Below are positions 11,052 to 20,472 of a stretch of DNA of 64,000 nucleotides, one piece after another. A program made the position numbers and the translations under genes. This DNA is from Wenjunlia tyrosinilytica (lineage in GTDB: Bacteria > Actinomycetota > Actinomycetes > Streptomycetales > Streptomycetaceae), in assembly GCF_014646055.1 (NCBI RefSeq), contig NZ_BMMS01000018.1, positions 1-64,000 of the forward strand. Direction: 5' to 3'. Position 1 is the stretch's first letter, and every line of letters begins with the position of its first letter. The notes under the pieces were generated by a model that was given only the letters and a program-made list of their open reading frames with translations, was not told the origin of the DNA and did no database searches.

Positions 11052-12269
11052 TTACTTCTTCCCCTCGAAGTGCGGGTTCTCCCAGATCACGGTGCCACCC
11101 ATGCCCATGCCGACGCACATGGAGGTCAGGCCGTAGCGGACCTCGGGGTGCTCCTCGAACTGGCGGGACAGCTGGTTCATCAGCCGCACGCCGGAGGAGG
11201 CCAGCGGGTGGCCGAAGGCGATGGCGCCGCCCCAGGCGTTGACCCGCTCGTCGTCGTCGGCGAGGCCGTAGTGGTCCAGGAAGGACAGCACCTGGACGGC
11301 GAACGCCTCGTTGATCTCGAACAGGCCGATGTCGTCGATCGACAGACCCGCCTTGGCCAGGGCCTTCTCGGTCGCCGGGACCGGTCCGATGCCCATGACC
11401 TCGGGCTCGACGCCCGCGAAGGAGAAGGAGACCATGCGCATGCGCACCGGCAGGCCCAGGTCGCGGGCCACGTCCTCGGCCGCGAGCAGGGAGGCGCTGG
11501 CGCCGTCGTTGAGGCCCGCGGAGTTGCCCGCGGTGACGCGGCCGTGCGGGCGGAAGGGGGTCTTGAGGCCGGCCAGGCCCTCGAGCGTGGTGCCCGGGCG
11601 CATCGGCTCGTCGACGGTGGCCAGGCCCCAGCCGGTCTCGCCGCCCTCGGGGCTGGTGCGCCGCACCGCGACCGGTACCAGGTCCTGCTGGATCTTGCCG
11701 TTCGCGTACGCCTTGGCGGCGCGCTCCTGGCTGCGCACACCGAACGCGTCGGCGCGCTCCTTGGTCAGCTGCGGGAAGCGGTCGTGGACGTTCTCCGCGG
11801 TCATGCCCATGAACAGCGCGGACTGGTCGACCAGGCGCTCGGACAGGAAACGGGGGTTGGGGTCCACGCCCTCACCCATCGGGTGGCGGCCCATGTGCTC
11901 GACACCGCCCGCGACGACCACGTCGTACGCGCCGAAGGCGATACCGCCCGCGGTGGTGGTGACGGCGGTCATGGCACCGGCGCACATGCGGTCGATGGCG
12001 TAGCCGGGCACGGACTTGGGCAGGCCGGCCAGCAGGGCGGCCGAGCGGCCGATGGTCAGCCCCTGGTCGCCGATCTGCGTGGTGGCGGCCACGGCGACCT
12101 CGTCCACGCGCTCCGGCGGCAGGTCCGGGTTGCGCCGCAGCAGCTCCCGGATGCACTTGATCACCAGGTCGTCGGCACGGGTGTCGTGGTAGATGCCCTT
12201 CGGGCCCGCCTTGCCGAACGGGGTGCGGACGCCGTCGACGAAGACGACGTCCCTAGCGGTACGAGGCAC
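11052..12269 (-). CDS. fadA: Acetyl-CoA acyltransferase (thiolase)
   Basis: A 405-residue thiolase that cleaves 3-ketoacyl-CoA with CoA, the last step of each beta-oxidation turn, and partner of the following fadB. Seen are the nucleophile Cys in DRMCAGAMTAV, the NEAFAVQVL motif, the active-site His in GGAIAFGHPLASSG and the second Cys in TSMCVGMGMGG. The GTG at 12269 has GGAGGAGA close upstream; longer in-frame starts lack a site and are not used. It is the first gene of a two-gene operon with fadB. The 5' region of 247 nt holds the likely promoter but no clear box was found. Confidence 0.95.
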   Translation of the reverse strand: MPRTARDVVFVDGVRTPFGKAGPKGIYHDTRADDLVIKCIRELLRRNPDLPPERVDEVAVAATTQIGDQGLTIGRSAALLAGLPKSVPGYAIDRMCAGAMTAVTTTAGGIAFGAYDVVVAGGVEHMGRHPMGEGVDPNPRFLSERLVDQSALFMGMTAENVHDRFPQLTKERADAFGVRSQERAAKAYANGKIQQDLVPVAVRRTSPEGGETGWGLATVDEPMRPGTTLEGLAGLKTPFRPHGRVTAGNSAGLNDGASASLLAAEDVARDLGLPVRMRMVSFSFAGVEPEVMGIGPVPATEKALAKAGLSIDDIGLFEINEAFAVQVLSFLDHYGLADDDERVNAWGGAIAFGHPLASSGVRLMNQLSRQFEEHPEVRYGLTSMCVGMGMGGTVIWENPHFEGKK

Positions 12270-12364
12270 GTTGGCTCTCCTCCAGATGCGGGGGCACTGC
12301 TGCTGAACTGTTCGCTTCTCCGCTCGCGAGGCGCCGCCGGCGGTACCGGCCGATGCCGTCGGCG

Positions 12365-12397
12365 GGTCCCTCCCGCCCGACCTCGGGCGGAAGGACC
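12365..12397 (-). terminator. Hairpin between rnd and fadA
   Basis: GGTCC/GGACC outer arms and CCGCCC/GGGCGG inner arms form an interrupted hairpin about 120 nt past the rnd stop and 96 nt before the fadA start. It could end rnd transcripts. Confidence 0.4.
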
Positions 12398-12516
12398 TCG
12401 CACGCGTCGCTCCCGGCTGGGCGCGCCGCAACGATGGAGCGGCGGGCCCATACGGTCATGCTACTCACGGGTAACCACTGTGCCCAGCCCTGCCCCCCAA
12501 AGGGGCCAACGTCACA

Positions 12517-13770
12517 TCACGACGTGTCCGTGTCGGTCAGCGCGGCGAGGAGGACCGGGGCCACCAGCTCCATCTGCCAGGGCCGTGCGCCGTGCGCCGC
12601 CAGGGCCTCGCCGACCCGCTCCAGAGACAGCGTCCTCGGGGGCTCCCAGCACACCCGGCGGACCGTGTCGGGGGTGATCAGGTTCTCCTGGGGCAGGCGG
12701 AGCTCCTCCGCGAGCGAGGTCACCGCGACCCGTGCCGCGGACAGCCGCGCGGCGGCCACCGGGTCCTTGTCGGCCCAGGCGCGGGGCGGGGGAGGGCCGG
12801 TCATGGGGGCGGTCGGCTGCGGCAGCCGGTTCTCCGGCAGGGCCCTGGCCCTGTCGATGGCGGCCATCCACACGTCCAGCTGGCGGCGGCTGCCCCGGTT
12901 GCCGAACCCCGGGAGCGCGACCAGCGCGTGCGTAGTGGCGGGCGGGGCCAGGGCGGCGGCGACGATGGCCGCGTCGGTCAGCACCCGGCCCGGGGAGATG
13001 TCGCGCTCGCGGGCCACCTGGTCGCGGGCCGTCCACAGCTCGCGGACGACGGCGAGCTGGCGGCGCCTGCGTACCTTGTGCATCCCCGAGGTTCGGCGCC
13101 ATGGATCGACGCGGGGACCGGGCGGGGGAGCGGCGGCGATCGCGGAGAACTCCTGGAGGGCCCACTCCAGCTTCCCCTGCCGGTCCAGTTCCTCCTCCAG
13201 CGCGTCGCGCAGGTCGACCAGGAGCTCGACATCGAGGGCCGCGTAGCGCAGCCAGGGCTCGGGGAGCGGGCGGGTGGACCAGTCGACGGCCGAGTGGCCC
13301 TTCTCCAGGGAGTAGCCCAGGACGTTCTCGACCATGGCGCCCAGGCCCACGCGGGCGAACCCGGCCAACCGTCCGGCGAGTTCGGTGTCGAAGAGGCCGG
13401 CGGGACGCATGCCCAGCTCGCCCAGGCAGGGAAGGTCCTGGGTGGCCGCGTGCAGCACCCACTCGGCGTCGGCGAAGGCGGCCCCCAGGCCGGACAGGTC
13501 GGGGCAGGCGATCGGATCGACCAGCGCGGTCCCCGAACCGTCACGGCGCAGCTGGACCAGGTAGGCCCGCTGCCCGTAGCGGTAGCCGGAAGCGCGCTCG
13601 GCGTCGACAGCGACCGGACCGGTGCCCGCCGAGAAGGCGGCGATCACCTCGGCTAGGGCCTCCGGGCTGGCGACTACCGGCGGGATGCCCTCGCGCGGGT
13701 CCAGCAGAGGGACCGGCGCCGGGGTTTGTTCACTTGCGGTTTCAAGGGCGGCTTCTCGGGCGTCGGTCAC
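12517..13770 (-). CDS. rnd: Ribonuclease D (DEDD exonuclease plus HRDC)
   Basis: A 417-residue 3'-5' exoribonuclease that trims the 3' ends of tRNA and other stable RNA. The exonuclease domain shows all three motifs: VAVDAERASG (Exo I, Asp and Glu), WVLHAATQDLP (Exo II, Asp) and WLRYAALDVELLV (Exo III, Tyr and Asp). The HRDC helical domain follows at about residues 225-300, and a C-terminal extension ends in ALTDTDTS. The GTG at 13770 has no ribosome binding site but has TACCCT six bases upstream, so the mRNA is probably leaderless. The whiI terminator sits just before this promoter. Catalytic residues appear intact. Confidence 0.93.
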   Translation of the reverse strand: MTDAREAALETASEQTPAPVPLLDPREGIPPVVASPEALAEVIAAFSAGTGPVAVDAERASGYRYGQRAYLVQLRRDGSGTALVDPIACPDLSGLGAAFADAEWVLHAATQDLPCLGELGMRPAGLFDTELAGRLAGFARVGLGAMVENVLGYSLEKGHSAVDWSTRPLPEPWLRYAALDVELLVDLRDALEEELDRQGKLEWALQEFSAIAAAPPPGPRVDPWRRTSGMHKVRRRRQLAVVRELWTARDQVARERDISPGRVLTDAAIVAAALAPPATTHALVALPGFGNRGSRRQLDVWMAAIDRARALPENRLPQPTAPMTGPPPPRAWADKDPVAAARLSAARVAVTSLAEELRLPQENLITPDTVRRVCWEPPRTLSLERVGEALAAHGARPWQMELVAPVLLAALTDTDTS

Positions 13771-13776
13771 CTACCC

Positions 13777-13782
13777 AGGGTA
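13777..13782 (-). promoter_or_regulatory. Leaderless -10 box (TACCCT) of rnd
   Basis: TACCCT ends six bases before the rnd GTG, with no ribosome binding site. Confidence 0.5.
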
Positions 13783-13795
13783 GCTGTCCATACAA

Positions 13796-13831
13796 AACGC
13801 CCGTCGACGGAACGTTCCGCCGACGGGCGTT
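13796..13831 (-). terminator. Terminator after whiI
   Basis: AACGCCCGTCG / CGACGGGCGTT (13796-13806 with 13821-13831), an 11-bp perfect stem with a palindromic GGAACGTTCC inside, 19 nt after the whiI stop. Confidence 0.8.
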
Positions 13832-13850
13832 CGACAAGCGGGCCCGACGA

Positions 13851-14504
13851 TCAGTGAATGATCCCCGTACGCAGGGCGACGGCCACCATACCGGCGCGGT
13901 CGCCGGTGCCGAGCTTGCGGGCGATCCGGGCGAGGTGGCTCTTGACGGTCAGGGCGGACAGCCCCATCGACACGCCGATCGCCTTGTTCGACTGGCCCTC
14001 CGCGACGAGCCGGAGCACCTCGACCTCGCGTCCGGACAGTTCCCGGTAGCCGTTGGGTGTGGCACCCGGGGGACGGCGCAGGCGGGCGGCGCCCGCGCCG
14101 ATCGGGGCGGCACCCGGACGCGGCGGCAGGCCGACGCTCGTACGGGTGCCGGTGACGACGTAGCCCTTGACGCCTCCGGCGAGGGCGTTGCGCACCGCGC
14201 CGATGTCGTCGGCGGCGGAGAGCGCGAGGCCGTTCGGCCACCCCGCCGCCCGCGTCTCCGCGAGCAGGGTCAGGCCGGAGCCGTCGGGGAGGTGGACGTC
14301 GGCGACGCAGATGTCGCGAGGAGTACCGACCCGGGGGCGGGCCTCGGCGATGGACGAAGCTTCGATCACGTCGCGGACTCCGAGCGCCCACAGGTGTCGG
14401 GTGACGGTGCTGCGGACGCGGGGGTCGGCGACGACGACCATCGCGGTCGGCTTGTTGGGCCGATAGGCGACCAGGCTTGTTGGGTGTTCGAGAAGAACCG
14501 ACAC
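13851..14504 (-). CDS. whiI: WhiI-type atypical response regulator (NarL/LuxR class)
   Basis: A 217-residue protein with a receiver-like domain (residues 20-125) and a LuxR/NarL helix-turn-helix (about 150-212, YRELSGREVEVLRLVAEG and LSALTVKSHLARIARKLG). The receiver is degenerate: the usual acidic pair reads VVVADP with one Asp (D27), D69 is present at the phosphorylation position in VADVHLPDGSG, and the conserved Lys is replaced by Thr in GYVVTGT. This matches WhiI of Streptomyces coelicolor, an atypical regulator needed late in sporulation that pairs with BldM (known for that species, inferred here). DUF3000, hemE and rnd neighbours fit the same conserved region. The GTG at 14504 has AGGAGG four bases upstream. 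A candidate sigma-WhiG promoter lies upstream. Confidence 0.88.
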   Translation of the reverse strand: MSVLLEHPTSLVAYRPNKPTAMVVVADPRVRSTVTRHLWALGVRDVIEASSIAEARPRVGTPRDICVADVHLPDGSGLTLLAETRAAGWPNGLALSAADDIGAVRNALAGGVKGYVVTGTRTSVGLPPRPGAAPIGAGAARLRRPPGATPNGYRELSGREVEVLRLVAEGQSNKAIGVSMGLSALTVKSHLARIARKLGTGDRAGMVAVALRTGIIH

Positions 14505-15067
14505 CAGGCCTCCTGTGGGTGGCAGGACGGGTCCGACGTTGGGGAAGTCGGCGTGATCCGCGGTTTGAAAGGGTCACTGTGTGCTTCGGCACCATCCGTG
14601 CCCGTCTTTAGCGAAAGATCACGGTTTAGTTAGTAACAATTCGGGCAATGCGGGCTTCGTCCTGCTCGCGAAGAGCGCAAAAGTCGGCTCATCCGATCAG
14701 GATTGATGGGTAATCGGACAACAGTGGGCATCGGGGTGACGGAGTGTCACCGCTTGGGGTATCACTGCCCGGCTGCGAGTACCTTTCGAAGTCCCATTCG
14801 AAGTCCTCTTCGGGGCCCCTTCTCGGTTCCTTGGGGGTCCCTCTCGGCGTCACTTCGCGGTCCCTTTCACGGTCCCTCTCGAAGCGTCGGCAGCGGCCCT
14901 TCGCGGCCGTCCCTCCTCCGGACTCACCGACGGTTCGGGACCGGCCGCGACGTCCGTGCGGACGCCCGTGGGGGTGCCGCGACCGCGGAGGGCGATTCTG
15001 CCGCCGTGCCTCGCGGCGCCCCGTCAGCGCCTCCGCCGTACCTCGGCAGCGCCTCGTCCGTGCCTCG
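14505..15067. other. Non-coding 563-bp region between whiI and DUF3000
   Basis: It holds the whiI promoter region and an AT-richer patch (14606-14645). From about 14770 to 14900 there are loose copies of a GGTCCCTCTCG-like unit, and at 14995-15067 copies of a CCTCGGCAGCG-like unit. The frames that stay open here have no coding-type third-position bias and I see no gene. Confidence 0.6.
14583..14610 (-). promoter_or_regulatory. Candidate sigma-WhiG promoter of whiI
   Basis: On the minus strand TAAA (14607-14610) and GCCGAAGC (14583-14590) are separated by 16 nt, close to the sigma-WhiG consensus TAAA-N15/16-GCCGATAA. It would give a leader of about 70 nt before the whiI start. Confidence 0.55.
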
Positions 15068-15721
15068 TCAGTGCCGCTGCGGACTGCGGCGGCTCGGCAT
15101 CGGCACCACGCCGCCGCCTCCGGACCGCCCCGAGCCGGGGCCGCCGTCGTCGCCGTGGCCCGACGGAGGAAGACCGCCGGTGGTGCACAGCAGATCCGCC
15201 CACGCGGCCAGGTGCGCCGGAAGGTCCGGTCCCGCGCCCCGGTCCTCGGGCGTCCACGAGGCGCGGATCTCGACCGTGGTGGAGACGGGGCGCTCGCTCA
15301 GCCCGCCGAAGAAGTGGGAGGAACAGCGCGACACCGTCCCGCTCGGCTCGCCGAAGCGGGCGCCACGGCCCTCGAGCGCTCCGGTCAGCCAGGACCAGCC
15401 GACCTCCGCCAGCAGCGGGTCCTGGGCCATCTCCGGCTCCAGGTCCGCACGGGCCAGGGTCACCACACGGAAGTCGCCCTGCCACGCCTCGTGGCCGTCC
15501 GGATCGTGCAGGAGCACAAAGCGCCCGTCCGCCAGCTCCTCCCCCTCCACCGTCACCGAACCGGTGACCGCGTACGCGTACGGAGCCAGCCGCTGCGGCG
15601 CCCGGGTCGGGGTGAGCTCCACCTCCGGCCGTACGGCTGCCGCACGCAGCGCCTCCACCGCGCGCTGGAACTGGGGTGGGGTGCCGTCCCCGTCCGCGAG
15701 GTGCCCGCTGACCGCTGCCAT
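15068..15721 (-). CDS. DUF3000 family protein
   Basis: A 217-residue actinobacterial protein of the DUF3000 family, function unknown. It begins [21 protein letters not shown], includes [22 protein letters not shown] in the middle and a well-conserved [13 protein letters not shown] segment, and ends in a Gly- and Ser-rich low-complexity tail. No signal peptide or membrane segment is seen, so it is cytoplasmic. The ATG at 15721 is set by TAGTCT seven bases upstream and has no ribosome binding site. It is divergent from hemE across 126 bp, the usual Streptomyces arrangement next to whiI and hemE. Confidence 0.85.
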   Translation of the reverse strand: MAAVSGHLADGDGTPPQFQRAVEALRAAAVRPEVELTPTRAPQRLAPYAYAVTGSVTVEGEELADGRFVLLHDPDGHEAWQGDFRVVTLARADLEPEMAQDPLLAEVGWSWLTGALEGRGARFGEPSGTVSRCSSHFFGGLSERPVSTTVEIRASWTPEDRGAGPDLPAHLAAWADLLCTTGGLPPSGHGDDGGPGSGRSGGGGVVPMPSRRSPQRH

Positions 15722-15728
15722 GCTGCGA

Positions 15729-15734
15729 AGACTA
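15729..15734 (-). promoter_or_regulatory. Leaderless -10 box (TAGTCT) of DUF3000
   Basis: TAGTCT ends seven bases before the ATG at 15721, within the divergent hemE/DUF3000 promoter region. Confidence 0.6.
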
Positions 15735-15847
15735 GGCCGCCCGAGCGTCCGAGGCGCGCAAGGGCGCCCGCGTGGGCGGGTCGCCCACACGGACGCGCGC
15801 CATTCGGGCGGGGCGGGCGGTCCGTCGCCGCGTGCGAAGATTCAGGC

Positions 15848-16903
15848 GTGAGTGCCAACGAACAGCAGACGAGCAGGACGCACGACTCCGCGTTCTTGAA
15901 GGCGTGCCGCCGCGAGCCGGTGCCGCACACGCCGGTGTGGTTCATGCGGCAGGCCGGCCGCTCCCTGCCGGAGTACCTCAAGGCGCGCGAGGGCACGGCC
16001 ATGCTCGAGTCCTGCATGCGGCCCGACCTGGTCACCGAGATCACCCTGCAGCCCGTGCGCAGGCACAAGGTGGACGCGGCGATCTACTTCAGCGACATCG
16101 TGGTGCCGCTCAAGGCCATCGGCGTCGACCTGGACATCAAGCCGGGGGTCGGCCCGGTCGTCGCCGACCCCATCCGCACCAGCGCCGACCTGGACCGGCT
16201 GCGCCCGCTGGACCCGGACGACGTGAAGTATGTGACCGAGGCCATCGGCATGCTCGTCCAGGAGCTCGGCTCCACCCCGCTGATCGGCTTCGCCGGCGCT
16301 CCGTTCACTCTGGCCAGCTATCTGGTCGAGGGCGGCCCCTCGCGCAGCCACGAGCGCACCAAGGCCCTCATGTACGGCGACCCGGAGCTGTGGGCGGACC
16401 TGCTCGACCGGCTCGCCGACATCACCTCGGCGTTCCTGAAGGTGCAGATCGCCGCCGGTGCCTCGGCCGTGCAGCTGTTCGACTCCTGGGTGGGCGCGCT
16501 CGCCCCGGACGACTACCGCCGCTACGTCATGCCCGCCAGCGCCAAGGTCTTCGAGGCCGTCGCCGGGCTCGGGGTGCCGCGCATCCACTTCGGCGTGGGC
16601 ACCGGCGAACTGCTTAACCTCATGGGTGAAGCGGGCGCCGACGTGGTCGGCGTCGACTGGAGGGTCCCCCTGGACGAGGCGGCCCGGCGGGTCGGCCCCG
16701 GCAAGGCGCTCCAGGGCAACCTCGACCCGGCCGTCCTGTTCGCCCCGCGCGAGGCGGTGGAGGCCAAGGCACGAGAGGTGCTGAAGGCCGCCCGCTCCGC
16801 CGAGGGCCATGTCTTCAACCTCGGCCACGGGGTGCTGCCCAGCACCGACCCCGACGCGCTCACCAGGCTCGTGGAGTTCGTGCACAGCGAGACGGGTGCC
16901 TGA
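15848..16903 (+). CDS. hemE: Uroporphyrinogen decarboxylase
   Basis: A 351-residue cytosolic enzyme that removes four carboxyl groups from uroporphyrinogen III to give coproporphyrinogen III. Seen are the N-terminal signature [15 protein letters not shown] with the substrate-binding Arg residues, [25 protein letters not shown], the active-site Tyr region and [11 protein letters not shown] near the end. The GTG at 15848 is preceded by GAAGAT six bases upstream, compatible with a leaderless start, and there is no clear ribosome binding site. It feeds cgoX and hemQ 2 kb downstream, which belong to the coproporphyrin-dependent haem route. It runs straight into a minisatellite after its stop. Confidence 0.96.
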   Translation: MSANEQQTSRTHDSAFLKACRREPVPHTPVWFMRQAGRSLPEYLKAREGTAMLESCMRPDLVTEITLQPVRRHKVDAAIYFSDIVVPLKAIGVDLDIKPGVGPVVADPIRTSADLDRLRPLDPDDVKYVTEAIGMLVQELGSTPLIGFAGAPFTLASYLVEGGPSRSHERTKALMYGDPELWADLLDRLADITSAFLKVQIAAGASAVQLFDSWVGALAPDDYRRYVMPASAKVFEAVAGLGVPRIHFGVGTGELLNLMGEAGADVVGVDWRVPLDEAARRVGPGKALQGNLDPAVLFAPREAVEAKAREVLKAARSAEGHVFNLGHGVLPSTDPDALTRLVEFVHSETGA

Positions 16904-16905
16904 GC

Positions 16906-17510
16906 CTCCGGACCCGAGGTCTGAGAGAACTGAGCCCCGAGGGTCGGGACCGGAGGTCTGAGTACTGGGGTCGGAGGGTTGGGACCGGGGGTCTGGGAAC
17001 TGCGGCCGGAGGCTCGGGATTCGAGGTCTGAGAACTGAGCCTCGGAGCCTGGGGCCTGGGAACTGCGGCCGGGGGTCGGGACCGGGGGTCTGGGAACTGC
17101 GGCCGGAGGCTCGGGATTCGAGGTCTGAGAACTGAGCCTCGGAGCCTGGGGTCTGGGAACTGCGGCCGGAGGCTCGGGATTCGAGGTCTGAGAACTGAGC
17201 CTCGGAGCCTGGGGTCTGGGAACTGCGGTCGGAGGGTCGGGACCGGGGGTCTGGGGGCTGAGGCCGGAGGGTCGGGACCGGGGGTCTGGGGGCTGAGGCC
17301 GGAGGGTCGGGACCGGGGGCCTGGGGGCTGAGGCCCGAGGGTCGGGACCGGAGGTCTGGGAACTGAGGCCCGAGGGTCGGGACCGGAGGTCTGGGAACTG
17401 AGGCCCGAGGGTCGGGACCGGAGGTCTGGGAACTGAGGCCCGAGGGTCGGGACCGGGGGTCTGGGAACTGAGGCCCGAGGGTCGGACCCGGGGTCTGAGA
17501 ACTGAGCCCT
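16906..17510. repeat. Minisatellite array of 35-bp and 63-bp units
   Basis: About 600 bp of tandem repeats between convergent hemE and the DUF4349 gene. The right part repeats a 35-bp unit around GGTCGGGACCGGAGGTCTGG; the left part repeats a 63-bp unit (starts at 17087, 17150 and 17213) that fuses two variants of the short unit. The 35-bp period is not a multiple of three and the minus strand has no stop in any frame, so the long open frames across it are not evidence of a gene. There are no unique spacers, so it is not a CRISPR array. Confidence 0.9.
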
Positions 17511-17552
17511 GGGGCCCGGGGCCTGGCACCCGGGACCTGGGGCACGGGATCG

Positions 17553-17573
17553 GAGCCCGGTGGCTCCGGGCTC
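17553..17573. terminator. Hairpin between convergent hemE and DUF4349 genes
   Basis: GAGCCCGG / CCGGGCTC (17553-17560 with 17566-17573), 5-nt loop, placed between the minisatellite and the DUF4349 stop. Confidence 0.5.
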
Positions 17574-17680
17574 GGGAGGCCGACGCTGCCAGGTCGGCCG
17601 GTGGCACATTCCGGCGCACCTCGGCGGGTGGCAGCGGTCCCGTCGCTGCCGCCCGCCGGTTGTGGGCGGGTCCGCTCGCC

Positions 17681-18808
17681 CTACTCGCGTGGGCTCCGCT
17701 GGGCGCCATCCTCCCCGTCCTGCGGCTGCTCGCCCGCGGGCGCGGGCGCCGCGGGGCCGGCCGGAGTCGCGGGGTGGGGCGGAGCTGCGGGGTGGGGAGG
17801 TGCCGAGGGGTGCGCCGGCGGCGCCGGGTAGAGCGTCGACATGATCGGGGAGGGCCCCGCCACGGCCGGACGAGGCTGAGCCGCGCGCCTCAGGTAGCGG
17901 CGTCCCACGTAGAACAGCAGCGCCCCCAGCGCCGCGAACGGCAGGACCGCCGAGAAGACCACCAGCAGGGCACGCAGGGTCACATAGAACGCGTGCCAGC
18001 CGTCGCCGAGCGCGCCCACGACCGCCTCCCCGACGCCGTCCCCGCCCTTGTCCTTCTTCTTGGCCGCGGCGGCCGGTTCCACGACGTTGAGCGTCACCGT
18101 CGCCATGGTCGTACGCGACGCGAGCGACTTCTGCTGCTGCTCCAGCGACTCCAGATCGGCCTGGCGGGTATTCAGCTCGCCCTCGAGCGTGACCACATCG
18201 TCGATCCTGTCCGCCCGGTCCATCAGCTTGCGGATCCGGTCGACACTCGCCTTCTGCGACGTGATCCGGCTGTCGACGTCCACGACCTGGTCGGTGACGT
18301 CCTTCGCGGAGACCTTCCGCTCCAGCAGCTTGTTGCCCTCGCCGCGTCCGAGGGCCGCGAGGTCCTCCAGCGTCTGCTGGTAGGCGTCCTGCGGGACCCG
18401 CAGGACCAGGGTGGAGTGCTCGAAACCGTCCTCGTCCCGCCCGGTGTCCTCACTCCCCACATAGCCGCCCGCCGCGGTGGCCAGCCGCTGCGCCTCCTCC
18501 ACCGCCCGGTCCACATGCCTGGTGCGGATGCGCAGGGACGCGGTGCGGATGACATGCGTCTGCGAGGGCTTGACCGCCTCCCGCCGCGACGCCGGGGGCT
18601 TGGGCGCCTGCCCCGGCTTCGCGTCCGAGTCGTAGGAGCCGCCGCGCTCGGCGCTGTCGGCGGCCCCCCGCTGAGCCTTGTTACCGCTGTCACCGCCCCT
18701 GCCCGAAGCCGAACATCCGGCCAGCAGGGCCACGGCGGCCAGCAGGAGTGCGAGCACGGCGGCGGAGAGGGAACGCCCGCGACCTGACATGGATCTTCGA
18801 ACGAGCAT
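17681..18808 (-). CDS. DUF4349 lipoprotein with coiled coil and C-terminal membrane anchor
   Basis: A 375-residue envelope protein. The N-terminus is a lipoprotein signal ending in LLAGC, the body (about residues 80-280) is DUF4349 (TASLRIRTRHVDRAVEEAQRLA, then SRITSQKASVDRIRKLMDRAD), rich in heptad-like helices, and a hydrophobic segment (about residues 290-325) precedes a Pro/Ala/His-rich tail. Function is unknown; the architecture suggests a protein tethered at both ends of the envelope. The ATG at 18808 has a GGGGGG run nine bases upstream; a longer in-frame start at 18850 lacks a site. It is divergent from cgoX across 178 bp. Confidence 0.87.
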   Translation of the reverse strand: MLVRRSMSGRGRSLSAAVLALLLAAVALLAGCSASGRGGDSGNKAQRGAADSAERGGSYDSDAKPGQAPKPPASRREAVKPSQTHVIRTASLRIRTRHVDRAVEEAQRLATAAGGYVGSEDTGRDEDGFEHSTLVLRVPQDAYQQTLEDLAALGRGEGNKLLERKVSAKDVTDQVVDVDSRITSQKASVDRIRKLMDRADRIDDVVTLEGELNTRQADLESLEQQQKSLASRTTMATVTLNVVEPAAAAKKKDKGGDGVGEAVVGALGDGWHAFYVTLRALLVVFSAVLPFAALGALLFYVGRRYLRRAAQPRPAVAGPSPIMSTLYPAPPAHPSAPPHPAAPPHPATPAGPAAPAPAGEQPQDGEDGAQRSPRE

Positions 18809-18986
18809 CGTGAAACCCCCCGGTTCGAGGTGGCCCTGACTGCGGGCCACCGTGAGTGTCGGCGGTTCGACGGGTGCCGAGGTACGACGGTTTCCGTTTC
18901 GGGGATCTCGAACGCGTCACGGTACGGACGCGGAACGGCCCACCCGCGCCCGCCCGCCCGCCTGAGCCGTCTGCGAGAGTGGGGGC

Positions 18987-20468
18987 ATGAACGCTTCGCC
19001 GCCGCAGCCCCGTTCCGTCCCGGACCCCAGGCACGTGGTCGTCGTCGGAGGAGGCATCTCCGGCCTCGCGGCGGCATGGTTCCTCCTGAGCGACGGCAGA
19101 GCGACGGACGGCGCGGGGACGCGGGTCACGGTGTTCGAGGCCTCGGACCGGCTCGGCGGCAAGCTGCACGCCGACGAGATCGCCGGGGTACCGGTCGACC
19201 TGGGCGCCGAGTCGATGCTGGCCCGCCGCCCCGAGGCGGTGGAGCTGGCCCGTGCCGTCGGCCTCGCCGAGGACCTGGAACCGCCTGCCACCGCCAGTGC
19301 CCGCCTGTGGACCCGTGGCGCCCTGCGGCCGATGCCCAGGGGCCATGTGATGGGGGTGCCCGGCGACCTCGCCCCGCTCGCCGCGGCAGGGGTGCTCTCC
19401 CCGCAGGGTCTGGCCCGTATCCCGCTGGACCATCTCCTGCCGCGCACCCCGGTGGCGGACGATGTGTCCGTCGGCGACTTCGTGGCCGCCCGGCTCGGCC
19501 GCGAGGTCGTGGACCGGCTCGTCGAGCCGCTGCTCGGCGGGGTCTACGCGGGCGACTCCTACCGCCTCTCGCTGAAGGCCGCGGTGCCGCAGCTGTTCGA
19601 CGCCGCCCGCCGGGACCGCTCCCTGATCGAGGGTGTCCGAAGGATCCAGCGCCGGGCGCCCCGTGAGCCGGGGCCGGTCTTCATGGGCATCCGCGGAGGC
19701 GTCGGCAGGCTCCCGCTCGCCGTCGCCGATGCCTGCCGTCAGGCCGGTGCCCGGCTGGAGACGGGCACCGCCGTGCGCGAGCTCAAACGGTCCGCGAGTG
19801 GATGGCGGCTCGTCGTCGAGGGCCCGGACGGGATGCGCGCGGTCGGCGCCGACGCGGTGGTCGTCTCCTCGCCCGCCCCCGTCGCCGCCGGACTGCTCCG
19901 TGCCGAGGCACCGCAGGCGGCAGCCGAGCTCTCGGCGGTCGAGTACGCGGGCATGGCCCTGGTCACCATGGCGTTCCGCCGCCGTGACGTGGCGGGGCTG
20001 CCCGACAGCAGCGGCTTCCTCGTCCCGCCGGTGGACGGGCACACGATCAAGGCGTCCACGTTCTCCTCCCGCAAGTGGGGCTGGATCGACGCCGCCGACC
20101 AGGACACCTTCGTCCTGCGCACCTCCATCGGCCGCTACGGCGAGGAGGCGGACCTCGCCTGGGACGACACCGACCTGGTGCGGCTCTCGCGCGAGGACCT
20201 GAACGCGGCGGCAGGGCTCACCGCCGCCCCCGTCGCGGCCCGGGTCACCCGGTGGGGCAATGGGCTGCCGCAGTACCCCGTCGGCCATCTTGACCGGGTG
20301 GCTCGGATCAGGACCGACGTGGGCAAACTCCCGGGTCTGGCCGTGTGCGGGGCGGTGTACGACGGCGTGGGCATCCCGGCGTGCGTGGCCGGCGCGCGCC
20401 GGGCCGTGGACCGGCTGCTGGAAGAGGGGACCCCTGGTCCGGGCCGCACCGGGGCCGGGGGAGAATGA
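18987..20468 (+). CDS. cgoX: Coproporphyrinogen III oxidase (HemY type, coproporphyrin-forming)
   Basis: A 493-residue FAD enzyme of the HemY/HemG2 group. In Gram-positive bacteria this family oxidises coproporphyrinogen III to coproporphyrin III (CgoX) rather than acting mainly as protoporphyrinogen oxidase. The dinucleotide motif [15 protein letters not shown] starts at about residue 15; [11 protein letters not shown] follows, and the C-terminal [23 protein letters not shown]-like region ([17 protein letters not shown]) closes the FAD site. The ATG at 18987 has GGGGGC directly before it and GAGAGT six bases upstream. hemQ starts 4 nt after its stop, so the two form an operon. Confidence 0.94.
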   Translation: MNASPPQPRSVPDPRHVVVVGGGISGLAAAWFLLSDGRATDGAGTRVTVFEASDRLGGKLHADEIAGVPVDLGAESMLARRPEAVELARAVGLAEDLEPPATASARLWTRGALRPMPRGHVMGVPGDLAPLAAAGVLSPQGLARIPLDHLLPRTPVADDVSVGDFVAARLGREVVDRLVEPLLGGVYAGDSYRLSLKAAVPQLFDAARRDRSLIEGVRRIQRRAPREPGPVFMGIRGGVGRLPLAVADACRQAGARLETGTAVRELKRSASGWRLVVEGPDGMRAVGADAVVVSSPAPVAAGLLRAEAPQAAAELSAVEYAGMALVTMAFRRRDVAGLPDSSGFLVPPVDGHTIKASTFSSRKWGWIDAADQDTFVLRTSIGRYGEEADLAWDDTDLVRLSREDLNAAAGLTAAPVAARVTRWGNGLPQYPVGHLDRVARIRTDVGKLPGLAVCGAVYDGVGIPACVAGARRAVDRLLEEGTPGPGRTGAGGE

Positions 20469-20472
20469 GCAC

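Noticed and set aside
14703-15851. Plus-strand frames across the whiI-hemE gap
   Set aside because: They lie opposite DUF3000 and across low-complexity DNA, with no start signal or family.
16906-17510. CRISPR array
   Set aside because: The units are in direct tandem with no unique spacers between, and no cas gene is present.
15842-17545. Long minus-strand open frames (up to 567 codons) with Pro-rich repeats across the minisatellite
   Set aside because: Three frames are open at once because the repeat has no stop codons; the 35-bp period shifts frame each unit, and part overlaps hemE.
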